A stretch of 64,000 nt of DNA from Ignatzschineria ureiclastica. GTDB taxonomy: Bacteria; Pseudomonadota; Gammaproteobacteria; Cardiobacteriales; Wohlfahrtiimonadaceae. The notes under the pieces were generated by a model that searched no databases, was not told the DNA's origin, and saw only the letters and a program-made list of their open reading frames with translations. The translations under genes and the position numbers were made by a program. Location: NCBI RefSeq assembly GCF_003121845.1, contig NZ_QEWQ01000001.1, positions 496,001 to 560,000 on the forward strand. The letters run 5' to 3'. Positions 36,787-45,978 of the stretch are shown here, one piece after another (within the stretch, counting starts at the first letter, position 1; every line of letters starts with the position of its first letter).

Positions 36787-37578
36787 CTAAACCCATAAGG
36801 CCTCATCTAACTGTCGACAGAAACGCGCGACACTTAAAGCCGCTAACATCGATGTTTTAGGATTATCGGCTAAGGGGACCCCCATCATCGTTATCTCCAT
36901 TTCTCCAAAGGTTCCCTGCGCTATAATTTTATGCTGATTACGCTTCATTTCGGGGTCTGCAATAAGCTCTACCGCTGTCTGATCCATTCCTATACCGGCA
37001 AGGGCAAGTGTTGCGGCGACATTGGCATTAGCGGGAAAACGCGCAGCAGCCTCTCGAGCGCTCCCTCTGAAAAAAGTCGTCGCTTCTATTAATTGATCTA
37101 GATCGATTAGCTCCTCCGCATAACTCCCTTTCCAGCTACGTGGATTCTTTCTACCCTGATAGAGCACACTATCTAGCCCCGCTAATTTCGCTGAAGCTAA
37201 CCCATCAATTCCAGCAATTGCGCCAGATAATATAGCCACTTTCACACCTTTTGCTTTAGCAGCACGGGTCACAGCCTCCTGAAAATCAGTATCAGCAAAT
37301 GTACCTACCGAGATAACGCCGACATCAATGCCTGCCGCTATTAGATCAAAAATATGCGCCTTTAAGCCCAATTGCCCGGCCATCTCTACTGCACAATCGG
37401 GGTTCCCTATAATCTCTGCAACAGAGCTTACTACTTGAATCTCATCCCCCACAATAGTTTGAATCTTAGCTACATCTTCAGGCATTACCACTAACCAACC
37501 CACTTTCACTGCTTCCGGCAATAGTGGCATCACTGCCTGCGCCATTGCACCATAACCAATCATCACGATTTTTTTCAT
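36787..37578 (-). CDS. Aspartate dehydrogenase-like (DUF108) oxidoreductase
   Basis: NAD(P)-dependent enzyme of the NadX/DUF108 family, 264 residues. I start at ATG 37578 (MKKIVMIGYGAMAQAV) with GGAGGGGAG just before it; the open frame continues 33 codons upstream into the next gene without a good site. The Rossmann fold lies at the N-terminus, VISVGTFAD and LSGAIAGIDGLASAKL in the middle, and the C-terminal FPANANVAATLALAGIG carries the catalytic His-equivalent region. Here the pattern reads NANVAAT. Known members oxidise L-aspartate for NAD synthesis. In this operon it more likely acts on a pathway intermediate, for instance an amino or imino acid. That is inference. Confidence 0.8.
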   Translation of the reverse strand: MKKIVMIGYGAMAQAVMPLLPEAVKVGWLVVMPEDVAKIQTIVGDEIQVVSSVAEIIGNPDCAVEMAGQLGLKAHIFDLIAAGIDVGVISVGTFADTDFQEAVTRAAKAKGVKVAILSGAIAGIDGLASAKLAGLDSVLYQGRKNPRSWKGSYAEELIDLDQLIEATTFFRGSAREAAARFPANANVAATLALAGIGMDQTAVELIADPEMKRNQHKIIAQGTFGEMEITMMGVPLADNPKTSMLAALSVARFCRQLDEALWV

Positions 37579-37645
37579 TCTCTCCCCTCCGCTATCGATC
37601 TTTACCCTTAATACTGACCTACTCAATTTATAATGAAATCTATAA

Positions 37646-38458
37646 TTAAATCTCTCGGCTAAACCCACCTGAGACATCTACTACAGAACCTGTTGTATAA
37701 GATGCCATAGGAGATGCTAAAAAGAGTAAAGCTCTCGCCGCTTCTTCCGGCTTACCCAAGCGTCCTAAAGGAATACCGCGCTCTTGAGCCACATCGGCAA
37801 TCCACTTCTCCCAACTTTTAGAGCGATCAGAACGATTTTCATAACGGCGTTGCCACTGACCTGATTCCACCATTCCAATTAAAATTGAATTAACGCGGAT
37901 ACCATTAACACCACGTTGGGCAAATTCTTGAGAAAGCGTCTTACTTAAATTGAGTAATCCCGCTCTCGCTGCAGAGGTTGCGATCATATGTCGTTCAGGT
38001 TTCAACGCTAACAGCGAGTTAACATTCGTAATTGAAGCAACCGTTGAAGCCTCTAAATAAGGGAGAGCCGCTTTGGTCGGATTAAGAACCCCAAAATATT
38101 TTAATGTTACCTCACTCAACCACTCTTCATCTTTCGTCTCCTCAAAAGAAGCGACCTTTCCCTGCCCTGCATTGTTAATGAGAAAATCAATCCCGCCAAA
38201 TTGGGCAACCACTGTTTGAATCATCTTCTCAATAGAATCCCGCTCTAGTACATCGGCAATGAGTGGCAACATATTCTCCGGCAATATCTCCGGGAATGCC
38301 TCTTGAATGCCCCTCAATGAATCCGCTAAACGCGCTTCATTACGTCCACACCAAGCTACTTTAGCGCCCCCTTTAAGGAGTAACTTTACAGTTTCTAATC
38401 CGATACCTGATGACCCACCTGTGACAATTGCAACCCGTCCCTCTATTCCAAAATCCAT
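37646..38458 (-). CDS. SDR-family protein with a substituted active site
   Basis: Short-chain dehydrogenase/reductase fold, 270 residues from ATG 38458 (GGGGAG upstream). Cofactor binding is intact: VTGGSSGIGLETV and NNAGQGKVASFEE. At the catalytic site the usual YxxxK is replaced: where SDRs read YSASKAGLLNL, this protein reads TSAARAGLLNL, so Tyr becomes Thr and Lys becomes Arg. The catalytic Ser region reads TNVNSLLALKP. The C-terminus is normal (GRLGKPEEAARALLFLASP, TTGSVVDVSGG). It may bind NAD(P) without standard reduction chemistry, or use another mechanism. It sits between the DUF108 and hydrolase genes of the operon. Confidence 0.85.
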   Translation of the reverse strand: MDFGIEGRVAIVTGGSSGIGLETVKLLLKGGAKVAWCGRNEARLADSLRGIQEAFPEILPENMLPLIADVLERDSIEKMIQTVVAQFGGIDFLINNAGQGKVASFEETKDEEWLSEVTLKYFGVLNPTKAALPYLEASTVASITNVNSLLALKPERHMIATSAARAGLLNLSKTLSQEFAQRGVNGIRVNSILIGMVESGQWQRRYENRSDRSKSWEKWIADVAQERGIPLGRLGKPEEAARALLFLASPMASYTTGSVVDVSGGFSREI

Positions 38459-38578
38459 CCTCAATCTCCCCAATATTCCATTATTCTAATTGTGCATTAC
38501 AATGAATCTATTCACTTATTTCGCCATTTTGCTGATGATCATTACTGTCTGCCTGATCATCATTCATTATTTTCGTAC

Positions 38579-38622
38579 TTTGATATTTCTTTAATATTTC
38601 GTTGATATTTCGTTGATATTTG
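38579..38622. repeat. 11-bp tandem repeat, four copies
   Basis: TTTGATATTTC, TTTAATATTTC, GTTGATATTTC and GTTGATATTTG follow each other exactly, filling the gap between the hydrolase and SDR genes. Confidence 0.9.
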
Positions 38623-38645
38623 CTCTATTACAAAATCTTCTATTT

Positions 38646-39449
38646 CTATACAGCCTCATTCTTAAATAAGGTTGCTTTAAAAAAAGCCGGTTGATCGATA
38701 TAAGCAAGGTGTCCGGCATTCGTAACCTTGATTAAATGCAACTGAGGATGCCGAGCGGCTAATTCAGCCATTCCCTCAGGTGGAGTAATGCCATCTTGCG
38801 CACCAAAATAGAGATCAATGGGAAGCGTTGATTGAATGTCTACTAAAGCATCATCAATAGAATCATAAGCTAAGAGATAGGAGGCCTGCGTAAAGCCTTG
38901 CATAGTTAATCGTTCAGACACTTGTCGCACAATGGCCATATTCTCCGGCGAGGCATTCCCTAATAGATAAGGCCCCCGCTCCTCTGCCATCCCTAATCCA
39001 CCAAGCCGTTCTAATAATTGAGGTCGGCGCTGATAGACCTCTTCCTTCACCGATGCACTCTCCTTAGCATACCCCTGCGCCGGGGAGATCAAGACTAAAC
39101 GAGTGAGATAGTGAGGGTATTTTGCAGCAAAAGATGCCGCCATCATTGCACCTAACGAATGCCCTACTAAGATCAATTGTGAACCCCCTAGCTCTTCGAT
39201 AAATAAGGCAAGTCGATCTGCATACTCAACTGCTAAAGAAGCTTCTTCAGTTAAAGGTTTACTCTTGCCATAACCGGGTGCATTCCAAGCAATCAAATAT
39301 GCATCGATTGTCGGATCTTGTAGCTGCTTAACCCAAGAGTAAGCACCCGAACTAATCCCATGAAGCAGAATCATTACCGGGCCATTCCCCTTTTTTTCTA
39401 AATATTCAATGCCACTTTTCGGGGCATATTGATATTGAATTTCGCTCAT
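38646..39449 (-). CDS. Alpha/beta hydrolase, probable C-C bond (meta-cleavage product) hydrolase
   Basis: Alpha/beta-hydrolase fold enzyme of 267 residues. Oxyanion-hole region LLHGISSGAYSW, nucleophile Ser in GHSLGAMMA, acid Asp in FGAQDGITPP, and general-base His in NAGHLAYIDQP complete the triad. Meta-cleavage product hydrolases (BphD, MhpC types) have this size and layout and act directly after extradiol dioxygenases. The extradiol enzyme encoded in the same operon makes that role likely. An esterase or lactonase function cannot be excluded from sequence alone. Confidence 0.87.
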   Translation of the reverse strand: MSEIQYQYAPKSGIEYLEKKGNGPVMILLHGISSGAYSWVKQLQDPTIDAYLIAWNAPGYGKSKPLTEEASLAVEYADRLALFIEELGGSQLILVGHSLGAMMAASFAAKYPHYLTRLVLISPAQGYAKESASVKEEVYQRRPQLLERLGGLGMAEERGPYLLGNASPENMAIVRQVSERLTMQGFTQASYLLAYDSIDDALVDIQSTLPIDLYFGAQDGITPPEGMAELAARHPQLHLIKVTNAGHLAYIDQPAFFKATLFKNEAV

Positions 39450-39568
39450 TTCTCTTCCTCTCTGATCAGGGCTTAAGTACTTTTCACATCGCCTTAAGCC
39501 CCTCTATCTTAATGATCAGAGTCACTACGACTCTCATACTATTTCTATTTTTCAATACAGTTTCTACT

Positions 39569-40090
39569 CTAATTCCGCTTCACTTTAGAGAGCGGATGCT
39601 CTTCAGGATAGGTAGGAATTTGAGGCTTTGAGGTACCTAACATCACACACATTAAGGCATCCTCCTGAGTATAGTTATAGAGTCCACGATAGATCCCTGG
39701 TGGAATAGAGATGAGGTCACGTTCTTTTAAAATCACCGAGTATTTCTCCCCTTTATCCTCTAAAAAGAGTTCAATAGAACCTCTTAAAAGAAAGAAAACC
39801 TCTTCAACATCATCGTGTAGATGTAATGGCCCCTCACATTGGGCAGGTAATACCATTGTCGAAAAGGTAAAATTTTCCGCCGGAACAGTATTACTATCTG
39901 CCGCAACACCTGTTGCTCCTGTTCCCATATAGCGCATCTGAGCACGGCGATATTTAGGATCATAATCCGCTTGAAACTTGAGGGCATCAAAATCATATTT
40001 TCGATCCTCAAGGCGTGCAATACGTGTATTCATCCACTCTTCTAAACTCTTTCCTTCTGGACGATTCCAAGTTGCAAATTCTCTAGACAT
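39569..40090 (-). CDS. Cupin-domain protein
   Basis: A 173-residue cupin. Motif 1, GPLHLHDDVEEVFFLLRGSIEL, retains two His and a Glu for metal binding; motif 2 is ISIPPGIYRGLYNY. N-terminally there is a roughly 75-residue charged extension. Cupins occur in many aromatic pathways as isomerases, decarboxylases or binding proteins. Its step here is unknown, though the metal-type site suggests an enzyme. The ribosome binding site is AAGGAG. Confidence 0.8.
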   Translation of the reverse strand: MSREFATWNRPEGKSLEEWMNTRIARLEDRKYDFDALKFQADYDPKYRRAQMRYMGTGATGVAADSNTVPAENFTFSTMVLPAQCEGPLHLHDDVEEVFFLLRGSIELFLEDKGEKYSVILKERDLISIPPGIYRGLYNYTQEDALMCVMLGTSKPQIPTYPEEHPLSKVKRN

Positions 40091-40253
40091 ATTGATTCTC
40101 CTTTGTGTAATAGATCCCCTTTGGGATAGATAATAATGGGGTGTAGCTACAATGCAGCGAAGTCTGTATCAGCCGGTAAATGAATCAGTCTATTAATCTA
40201 TCAATATCGAAATACCGAAATACTCTCTTCTATCGCTGTTCTATAAGACTCGC

Positions 40254-40287
40254 TGAATATTATTTGTTGAATATTATTTGTTGAATA
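40254..40287. repeat. 14-bp tandem repeat, 2.5 copies
   Basis: TGAATATTATTTGT at 40254-40267 and 40268-40281, then a partial copy, just beyond the stop of the MFS gene. Confidence 0.8.
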
Positions 40288-40292
40288 CAACT

Positions 40293-41522
40293 TTAATAGC
40301 GTCTTAATAAAGGAAGTAAGATCAAAGATCCAACCACCGCAACGCCTGCTAAGAAGAGGATGCCGGTATTAAAACTTCCCGAAAATATGACAATATAAGC
40401 AATCAATACCGGAACAATAGCGCTGGTAAAATTCGCTAAGCCGTTAAAAATTCCTCCGGCAGTGGTTGCCACATCACGATCACTCACTTTAGATAAGAGC
40501 GCAAAGACCGCCGAGACAGAGACACCCCACATCAATGAGCTAATAGTCATCATTGTGATGACTAAGGCATTACTTGTCACAATGACCATCAAGTACATCG
40601 CGATGCCTGCTCCGAGTAGCCCAATAAAGACTTGTGGTGCTCGTCGTACTGAAAAACGATCCGAATAGAGTGCGCCACCGATCTCGCCAATAAGCATTCC
40701 TATAAAAGGAATCATTGACAAACTACCAAACTCCTTGAGATTGAAACCTTTTGCTTCCATTAAATAGGTAGGAATCCAACTATTAAGCCCCCACAGATAG
40801 GTCATAAGCGCAATATTAAAGATGCAGACTAACCAGAAAGGGCCATTACGAAGTAGCTGCTTGAGGTTCGCACTATGGGCCGTTTTAACAATCTTTTTAC
40901 GCCCTGATACAATGACATTACGTAAACCATAATGCACTAACACTGTGGCTAGTAAGGTTAATGCGCCCATCACATAAAATGTGGTATGCCAATCATAATT
41001 ACCTAAAACATAAGCGGTAATAGGAAATCCTAAAGCTGCGCCAATCGGGGTTCCTAAAATAAACATTGTGGAGGCTCGCGCCTGTTCCTTGTCGCTATAG
41101 CAGAGCTTGACGATGCTGTAACAGAGGGCAAAAAGCGGTCCTTCGGCAATCCCTAAGAGAATACGATTAATGAGCATCCCCTCATAAGTGGTTGTAAATC
41201 CCATAATCAGCATTAAGACTCCCCAACTCAATACAGACCAGAAGATTAACTTCTTCGGGCTAAAAATATCCCCTAAAAAACTTAGAAATACCGAAGAGAA
41301 ACCATAAGAGAGTAGAAAGCTTGTCATCAGCCAACCTAATCGACTCTTATTCTCCGCAACGCCCATTGCTTCTTGGAACACGGGGTCAGAAAAGAGTACG
41401 GCAATACTGATCTTGTCAAAGAAAGCTAACACAACACAGATCATCAAAACCGTTGCCGGTGTCCAATGCTGTAATAGGTTTTTAGGCACAAATGGCAACC
41501 TTGCAGCGAGTGCTTCGTTCAT
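40293..41522 (-). CDS. MFS transporter, anion:cation symporter type
   Basis: Inner-membrane major facilitator with about twelve transmembrane helices, 409 residues. It fits the ACS family (hexuronate, phthalate and hydroxybenzoate-like importers): FFDKISIAVLF in helix 1, SYGFSSVFLSFLGDIFSPKK with the loop 2-3 motif, NRILLGIAEGPLFALCYS in helix 4, and the DRFSVRR repeat loop 8-9. It probably imports the aromatic acid degraded by the operon. AGGAGG precedes the ATG. The gap behind it is 202 bases and contains a short tandem repeat. Confidence 0.87.
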   Translation of the reverse strand: MNEALAARLPFVPKNLLQHWTPATVLMICVVLAFFDKISIAVLFSDPVFQEAMGVAENKSRLGWLMTSFLLSYGFSSVFLSFLGDIFSPKKLIFWSVLSWGVLMLIMGFTTTYEGMLINRILLGIAEGPLFALCYSIVKLCYSDKEQARASTMFILGTPIGAALGFPITAYVLGNYDWHTTFYVMGALTLLATVLVHYGLRNVIVSGRKKIVKTAHSANLKQLLRNGPFWLVCIFNIALMTYLWGLNSWIPTYLMEAKGFNLKEFGSLSMIPFIGMLIGEIGGALYSDRFSVRRAPQVFIGLLGAGIAMYLMVIVTSNALVITMMTISSLMWGVSVSAVFALLSKVSDRDVATTAGGIFNGLANFTSAIVPVLIAYIVIFSGSFNTGILFLAGVAVVGSLILLPLLRRY

Positions 41523-41832
41523 AAATTTCCTCCTAGTAGCCTCAACTCATCGTTGCCAATAAGCATCGATCTTCTATTTTGTCTCTTCTATCTATCGATT
41601 TATCGATTCATTGAGTCTGATGATTAATATGTGATTTATGGGAATAAATTTTTATTATTGTTTTATTGTTTTATTGTTTTATTATTTCGTTTTATAACGT
41701 ATTGAGGTCGATTGTATGAGTGGAGATAGAACCTACTTTACCCTCTCTCTTATGAGTTCTTGAGTCGTTGAGTTTTGCGCCCTCTTTATTATTAAAGAGG
41801 GAGGATAAAACACGTATTAACAGCACCTTCGA
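41523..41832. other. Gap between MFS and ferredoxin reductase genes
   Basis: 310 bases with no gene. It holds an 8-bp tandem repeat TTTTATTG (41661-41668, 41669-41676, with a variant at 41677-41684) and a perfect 9-bp hairpin CCCTCTTTA/TAAAGAGGG (41780-41801) just after the ferredoxin reductase stop. The hairpin has no T-run on the minus strand, so it may stabilise or attenuate rather than terminate. Confidence 0.7.
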
Positions 41833-43041
41833 CTAACGTAAGGTCATCACATTAAAATGTGGATCGGCTATTTCTGAAGCCTCTAGTTCTCTTCCGGCTT
41901 TTAACCAACGTTTGGCAATTTGAACAACTCTTGCATCATTCACCGAAACTAAGTAGTGCAAAGTCCCATCGGCATTTAAGTAGAAATAACTCTTCTGCCT
42001 TGGTGCAGAATCACGCACAATTACTGTTGTCTGCTCTAATCCTACAGGCGTACCCAAAATCTGAATATTGCAATCATATTGATCTGACCAGAGCCAAGGA
42101 GTCTCTTGATACTTCACTGCGCCCTCACCTAACATGGCTTTAGCCGCCGTAACTCCTTGATGCTGTGCATTCGCCCACGATTGAATACAAAATCCCAAAT
42201 CAGGATGAATCGCCACATCGCCTGCCGCATAGATATCAGGATCAGAGGTTTGACAATAATGATCCACTACAATGCCATCCCTTGTTTCAAGCCCTGCAGC
42301 TACCGCTAGCTCCTTATTAATATGCGCCCCTGCCCCAACAATTACCGCATCGAACCCACGCCACTTCTGACCATCTTGGAGAATCATTAACTGCTGATCC
42401 TCCTCAATAATATCGAGTGAACCACACTCAAAGCAGAGCTCAACCCCCTCTTCACGATGTACCGTTTCCATAAAATCGGAAACCTCTACCGAAACAGAGC
42501 GAGCACAAAGACGTTCTCCTAACTCTAAAATTGTGACCACACAGCCCTGTTTACGCAGAGAAGCCGCAATCTCTAAGCCAATCCAACCCCCTCCAATAAT
42601 GGCAAGCGTTTTGATCTTTGGTAAGGCTTTTTGTAGCGCTAAGCTATCTTCAACAGTACGAAGTGTAAAGAGATTAGGCAGAGTACGCCAAGCCTCGATA
42701 GGCACTCGCGCTTGACTGCCTGTCGCAATCAGTAACTTGTCATAAGAGAGTATAGTTCCATCCGTTAATTTGACCACTTTCTGATCCCGATTAATCTCTG
42801 TTGCCCGTATCGAGATATAGAGCGTTAAATCGAGCGATGCGATTTTTTCTGTAGGGAAAAAGTGCAAATCTTGATGTGACATTTCACCCACTAATACCTG
42901 TTTCGATAACGGTGGCCTTTCATAAAAGAGTAAGGATTCATCTGAGATCACGGCGATCTCACCGGTAAACCCCTCTTCTCTTAATGTATAAGCCGCCCAA
43001 GCACTCGCCTGACCACCTCCTATAATGACAACCTTCTCCAT
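41833..43041 (-). CDS. Ferredoxin reductase of the Rieske oxygenase system
   Basis: FAD/NADH-dependent reductase of the BphA4/HcaD type, 402 residues. It has two dinucleotide folds, VVIIGGGQASAWAAYTL at the start for FAD and LAIIGGGWIGLEIAASLRK (about 147) for NADH. Also seen are SYDKLLIATGSQARVP and the family motif TSDPDIYAAGDVAIHP with the FAD-binding Asp. The C-terminal ferredoxin-contact domain follows. It would pass electrons to the Rieske ferredoxin encoded by the first gene of the operon. AAGGAG precedes the ATG. Confidence 0.93.
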   Translation of the reverse strand: MEKVVIIGGGQASAWAAYTLREEGFTGEIAVISDESLLFYERPPLSKQVLVGEMSHQDLHFFPTEKIASLDLTLYISIRATEINRDQKVVKLTDGTILSYDKLLIATGSQARVPIEAWRTLPNLFTLRTVEDSLALQKALPKIKTLAIIGGGWIGLEIAASLRKQGCVVTILELGERLCARSVSVEVSDFMETVHREEGVELCFECGSLDIIEEDQQLMILQDGQKWRGFDAVIVGAGAHINKELAVAAGLETRDGIVVDHYCQTSDPDIYAAGDVAIHPDLGFCIQSWANAQHQGVTAAKAMLGEGAVKYQETPWLWSDQYDCNIQILGTPVGLEQTTVIVRDSAPRQKSYFYLNADGTLHYLVSVNDARVVQIAKRWLKAGRELEASEIADPHFNVMTLR

Positions 43042-43073
43042 ACATACTCCTTTAACTTTCTGCTCTATTCATC

Positions 43074-43116
43074 TTGATTGATCTCTTTATTGATTGATCT
43101 CTTTATTGATTGATCT
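43074..43116. repeat. 16-bp tandem repeat, nearly three copies
   Basis: TTGATTGATCTCTTTA at 43074-43089 and 43090-43105, then an 11-base partial, between the extradiol dioxygenase and ferredoxin reductase genes. Confidence 0.9.
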
Positions 43117-43138
43117 ACTACGATGAGTATTTAAGAGA

Positions 43139-44071
43139 TTATGATTTTTTCACCTGACGTCTTGTATCGTGGTCTAATCCACCTTCTATAGCCCACTCTG
43201 TAAAGAGTTCTAACGCATAATCGTAAACCCGAGGTGTCCAAGCGGGTGTCACATAGTCATCATTCGTGTAATACTCAAAAGCGCCCCCTAATGGAGAATG
43301 AACATACCAGAAGTATGCGGATGAGACAGGATGACGGCCAGGGCCAATAAAGGAATCCCATTTCAAACGATTCATATTCAACCCACCGCCAATCACTTCA
43401 TGAATATCCCGTACTACAAAAGCCACATGATTTAACCCTGTGGTTTCACGATGAGGTAACTTCAGTAAGAACAGATCATGATGCCAGCCCTCAGCGGCAC
43501 AACGCATAAATGCACCGCGATCACGATAAGCATCGGAGAGATAAAACCCTAGCTTTTCAGCATAAAACCGCTCTGTTTTCGCTAGATCGGGCGTAAAGAA
43601 GACCACATGGCCAATAGCCACGGGATTAGCTTTTTTATAGACAGGGCTTGGCGCATTAATACGTGCTATACGGCCAAATTGATTTAAGGGTAGGCTCGTT
43701 TCTTCTAGATCCGCTTTTAAAATGGCGACCTCAAAACGGAGCGTCATTCCATTGGGATCTTGGCACTCAACGACATCATTCTCATAACGATAACCGGGCT
43801 CCTCTTTAAGCACCTCGGCCAAATGAATCATATCTTGAGGACGATTCACCGCCCAGGTAATCTCCCTTAAAGTTGAGCCTGGTTCAAAAGCAGGCGGTAA
43901 ACGAGGATCATCGAGCGCAAAGATATAGAGCGCGCTGCCATTACTTAAAGTATATTTCGCCGTATCCGCTATATCGCTCTCAACCGCAGTTAAGCCAAAA
44001 TCTTCAAGATATTGCCTCGAACGAGCCATATCTTCCACACCAAACTTCAATGTTTTGATTCCATTTAACAT
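43139..44071 (-). CDS. VOC-family extradiol ring-cleavage dioxygenase
   Basis: Type I extradiol dioxygenase, 310 residues from ATG 44071 (GGGGAA 6 bases upstream), built of two vicinal-oxygen-chelate modules. The C-terminal module keeps the Fe(II) triad: His in AIGHVVFFTP, His in GLNHVAFVV and Glu in GGAFEYYTND. A conserved YFWYVHSPLG stretch provides the catalytic Tyr/His region. The enzyme would open the catechol formed by the Rieske oxygenase and the SDR encoded just upstream. The substrate is unknown. The length is close to 2,3-dihydroxybiphenyl and catechol 2,3-dioxygenases. Confidence 0.92.
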   Translation of the reverse strand: MLNGIKTLKFGVEDMARSRQYLEDFGLTAVESDIADTAKYTLSNGSALYIFALDDPRLPPAFEPGSTLREITWAVNRPQDMIHLAEVLKEEPGYRYENDVVECQDPNGMTLRFEVAILKADLEETSLPLNQFGRIARINAPSPVYKKANPVAIGHVVFFTPDLAKTERFYAEKLGFYLSDAYRDRGAFMRCAAEGWHHDLFLLKLPHRETTGLNHVAFVVRDIHEVIGGGLNMNRLKWDSFIGPGRHPVSSAYFWYVHSPLGGAFEYYTNDDYVTPAWTPRVYDYALELFTEWAIEGGLDHDTRRQVKKS

Positions 44072-44091
44072 ATTCAATTCCCCATTAATCT

Positions 44092-44868
44092 TTAATTAAA
44101 GACAAAACCACCATTAACGGGAATATTCTGTCCCGTAACAAAAGCCGCTAGATCTGATAAAAGATAGAGTGCGGTACCGCTGACATCTTCCGGTAATTGC
44201 TCCCGCGAAATCGCACGGCCATTGACATAGAGCGAGTGGCGCTCTGCCGGCACATATTCCGTTGCTTCGACCAAAGTTAAACCAGGAGAGAGACTATTCA
44301 CGGTAATATTAAAGGGTCCCAATTCTCGCGCCATTGATCTGGTCATCGCTAAAATCGCGCCCTTACTTGCGGTATAAGCCATTAATCGAGGCGCTCCCCA
44401 CAGGGCCGTATCTGAGGCAATATTCACAATACGCCCTTGACCTGATTGCTTAAGATAAGGCACTAGAGCTTGTGACATCAGCCAAGTCCCTTTAACATTA
44501 ATTGTCATCACACGATCCCAAAGATCAGGATCATATCCCATCATATCAACACCCCCTACACCGGTAGCTAAGGCAGCACAGTTAATGAGACCATCGAGAT
44601 GTGGCCATTCCTGTGCTACTTTTGCGGCTACAGCAGCAATCTCATCAGGGAGACTAAGATCGGCCTTTAAGGCGATTGCTGGGAATCCTTCGGCTTGAAA
44701 ATCAGCTGCCCGTTCTGTTAGCAGATCTCCTAAAATATCAACCATTAAAACGGTTGCGCCGGCGTCTAAAGCCGCACGCGCAAAATCATATCCCAAGCCT
44801 CGTGCCGCACCGGTAATGACAATATACTTTCCCGTTAAGAGAGTTCTTCCTGCAAATAAGGCTGTCAT
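44092..44868 (-). CDS. SDR oxidoreductase, probable dihydrodiol dehydrogenase
   Basis: Classical SDR, 258 residues. Cofactor fold VITGAARGLGYDFARAA, NCAALATGV, catalytic Ser in NIASDTALWG and an intact YTASKGAILAM (Tyr, Lys). C-terminal SPGLTLVEATEYVP loop and TGQNIPVNGGFVFN end are typical. It lies 12 bases downstream of the Rieske oxygenase gene and 20 bases upstream of the extradiol dioxygenase, the place of cis-dihydrodiol dehydrogenases in aromatic operons. The operon therefore contains one normal SDR and one with a changed site. Confidence 0.88.
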   Translation of the reverse strand: MTALFAGRTLLTGKYIVITGAARGLGYDFARAALDAGATVLMVDILGDLLTERAADFQAEGFPAIALKADLSLPDEIAAVAAKVAQEWPHLDGLINCAALATGVGGVDMMGYDPDLWDRVMTINVKGTWLMSQALVPYLKQSGQGRIVNIASDTALWGAPRLMAYTASKGAILAMTRSMARELGPFNITVNSLSPGLTLVEATEYVPAERHSLYVNGRAISREQLPEDVSGTALYLLSDLAAFVTGQNIPVNGGFVFN

Positions 44869-44880
44869 AAATCCCCCGAG

Positions 44881-45951
44881 TTATTCATTAACGTGAATGG
44901 TTGCGCCTACAACATCTACATTGGCTTGACTTGCTTGATAGGCTTCATAGGCTTTAAATTGCTGTTCTGCCGCGCGCTTAAAAGTCCGACGAAGACGAGT
45001 AATCCCCACATCATGCTGATAGAGAAATTCATGCTCTCTCGCATTAGGGGCTAATAATTCTAGGATAATTCGATCCTGTTCAAGGACATCCCAGTGCAAC
45101 CCTTCTAAATAGTTACGATACATAAAGCGCCAAGTATCTCTCTCCCAACCAGAAACTTTACGACAACGCCAGAAGAAAACGCGCGTGTTATGCTCATCAA
45201 TCGGAGTTGCAAATCCGATAATCCAGAAGCTACCGCCAGGCCCAAATTTTGCTTGATAGGGGATAGAGAGTCGTAACCAAGCACCTCCAGTTTCCGCATA
45301 TTCTACCCAATCAAAATTCACCCCTGATTGACCATCTTTTTCAAAAATAAAACCTGTTTTAGTCACTTTTAAACTCATCTCCGCCTGACGATCTCCTTCA
45401 GACATTGAGTGAGAAACCGAGTGAAGATAAGTGCCATGCATTGGATCCATGACATTATCAACGGCATATTGATAATTGACTTTCCAATCTGCAATACAGA
45501 GAAAATCACTCCATTCATCACTGGACAACTGCTCAGGAAATTGGAGTTCTACAGGCGCTTCCTCACCCACACCGAACCAAAGAAAAATCGCCCCATGCGC
45601 CTCTTGTACATGATAGGATTTAACACAAGTTGCACCAGTCATAGGACAATTTGCCACAGCCGGTACATCTTCTACTACACCATCAAAACGCACCTCAACG
45701 CCGTGATACCAACAGGCTACGCGATTTCCTAAGTTCCATCCTAAAGAGAGCCTCGCTCCTCGATGTGGGCAGCGATCCTCTAAAGCATGTACTTTTCCTT
45801 CCTCATCACGCCATACAACGATATTCTCTCCTAATCGAGTAATGCCTACCGGGCTAGTGCCTACTTCCCAACTCGCAAGCACCGGATGCCATAAATTCCG
45901 TAAACCAAAGTTCAAATATTCTTGCGCATCTTTAAATGTTCTTGTTGTCAT
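44881..45951 (-). CDS. Rieske non-heme iron oxygenase, catalytic subunit
   Basis: Ring-hydroxylating oxygenase component, 356 residues. The Rieske domain has CPHRGARLSLG and VACWYHG (C-x-H ... C-x2-H, about 60-82). The mononuclear iron site has DNVMDPMHGTYLH (Asp bridge and two His, about 165-178), with the third ligand Asp likely in DVLEQD. No small beta subunit is encoded nearby, so this is an alpha-only oxygenase like the phthalate/vanillate/carbazole types. With the separate Rieske ferredoxin and the FAD reductase it forms a three-component system. GGAGGAG lies ahead of the ATG. Confidence 0.93.
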   Translation of the reverse strand: MTTRTFKDAQEYLNFGLRNLWHPVLASWEVGTSPVGITRLGENIVVWRDEEGKVHALEDRCPHRGARLSLGWNLGNRVACWYHGVEVRFDGVVEDVPAVANCPMTGATCVKSYHVQEAHGAIFLWFGVGEEAPVELQFPEQLSSDEWSDFLCIADWKVNYQYAVDNVMDPMHGTYLHSVSHSMSEGDRQAEMSLKVTKTGFIFEKDGQSGVNFDWVEYAETGGAWLRLSIPYQAKFGPGGSFWIIGFATPIDEHNTRVFFWRCRKVSGWERDTWRFMYRNYLEGLHWDVLEQDRIILELLAPNAREHEFLYQHDVGITRLRRTFKRAAEQQFKAYEAYQASQANVDVVGATIHVNE

Positions 45952-45978
45952 AATGATTCTCCTCCAATCCTACAATTC

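Noticed and set aside
36787-37677. Longer start for the DUF108 gene overlapping the SDR gene
   Set aside because: The extra 33 codons lack a ribosome binding site and overlap the end of the SDR; ATG 37578 begins the Rossmann motif with a strong site just before it.
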